This document shows positions 5,766-6,162 of a stretch of DNA of 6,162 nucleotides, piece by piece. Position numbers and translations under genes: made by a program. The notes under the pieces were generated by a model, which was not told where the DNA came from, ran no database searches, and saw only the letters and a list, made by a program, of their open reading frames with translations. This stretch comes from CAMYLR01 sp039590215 (GTDB lineage Bacteria > Gemmatimonadota > Gemmatimonadetes > JACCXV01 > JAHWKZ01). The stretch's first letter is position 1; every line of letters starts with the position of its first letter. The DNA is taken from contig JBDHFX010000096.1 in the NCBI GenBank assembly GCA_039590215.1, positions 1-6,162 of the forward strand, given 5' to 3'.

Positions 5766-6162
5766 CTAGTTCGTCGCCAGCGCGGGCTCCCCCCAGTATT
5801 GCAGCTCTGGACGGTACGCCATAATCGTCTGGTCCCAATTCTCGATCGTCGGGGCAAACTTGGCCCACAGCTCCTGCATGCGCTCAGTGGCGTTGGCATT
5901 CGCTACCGTCTGCTCGAAGCTGTTCGCGCCGTAGAACTCAGACAGGTTGTCGATAACGGTCACGAATACGGCGCGACCCGACTGTCCGAACTTCGTGTCG
6001 TGCCCCATGATCGGATAGGGATATCCGATCTCCTTGAAGAACGCGATGTACTCCTTGACGATCCCGCTGAACTCCTCGTTCTTGCCCGGACGGATCCAGA
6101 ACTCGAGCACCTCGACGTTCTTGTGGTTCTCGATCTTCTGCTGGAAGTCGGCCATGTCGCCG
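5766..6162 (-). CDS. Uncharacterised protein, probably truncated at its N-terminus by the window edge
   Basis: The minus strand is open from the right edge to the TAG at 5768-5766. The first visible ATG (6155-6153) would give 129 residues, but the seven bases before it show no ribosome site and the frame stays open to the edge, so the real start is probably outside. Seen: VEVLEFWIRPGKNEEF (residues 14-29 from that ATG), then a helix-like aromatic stretch, GYPYPIMGHDTKFGQSG (44-60), a strand FVTVIDNLSEFYG (64-76), and a C-terminus rich in W and Y. No membrane segment or signal peptide is visible in this part. The alternating strand/helix pattern would suit a small dimeric alpha/beta-barrel-type fold, but this is a guess; no catalytic motif is recognised. 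A secreted protein with its signal peptide beyond the edge is possible. It converges with the secreted-protein gene on the terminator at 5714-5741. Confidence 0.8.
   Translation of the reverse strand, partial: GDMADFQQKIENHKNVEVLEFWIRPGKNEEFSGIVKEYIAFFKEIGYPYPIMGHDTKFGQSGRAVFVTVIDNLSEFYGANSFEQTVANANATERMQELWAKFAPTIENWDQTIMAYRPELQYWGEPALATN

Noticed and set aside
1..6162. CRISPR arrays, tRNA or rRNA genes, insertion sequence ends, phage or defence genes
   Set aside because: Looked for on both strands; no regularly spaced repeats, no tRNA-like arms, no transposase or terminal inverted repeats, and no toxin-antitoxin or nuclease motifs were seen.

Overview
This is a bacterial window of high GC content (roughly 63% by eye) with dense coding on both strands. 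No ribosomal or other taxonomic marker gene is present, so I cannot name the organism. Base composition, codon use and gene content would fit an uncultivated soil or environmental phylum such as Chloroflexota, Eremiobacterota or Gemmatimonadota, but that is a guess.

Left part (1-3869): a divergent gene pair. On the minus strand, 1-1166 is the N-terminal 388 residues of an FAD-dependent oxidoreductase of the phytoene-desaturase-like type, running off the left edge. A 105-base intergenic region follows, with short direct repeats, a GC palindrome and an odd minus-strand reading that looks like the tail of a protein. On the plus strand, 1272-3869 encodes an 865-residue three-domain protein: acyl-AMP ligase, acyl carrier protein, then PlsC-type acyltransferase. 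This protein could activate a fatty acid, hold it on its own carrier domain and transfer it to an acceptor.

Middle part (3891-4901): 21 bases downstream on the same strand, a family 2 glycosyltransferase with an extra C-terminal Rossmann-like domain. The spacing suggests an operon with the ligase/acyltransferase. A reasonable but untested reading is a small module for an acylated, glycosylated envelope lipid, with the divergent oxidoreductase possibly modifying the acyl or isoprenoid part.

Right part (4902-6162): a 257-base gap with a GC hairpin and a candidate promoter leads to a 160-residue secreted protein (5159-5641). It has a clear signal peptide and two cysteines and looks like a small beta-barrel protein. 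Next come a strong hairpin terminator shared by two converging genes and a minus-strand gene (5766 to the right edge) for an uncharacterised protein whose true start is probably outside the window.

A composition signal also stands out. The palindrome CGATCG occurs about 27 times by hand count, where base composition predicts about 2, and most copies lie in the first 4 kb. I found no RNA genes, insertion sequences, CRISPR arrays or defence genes.
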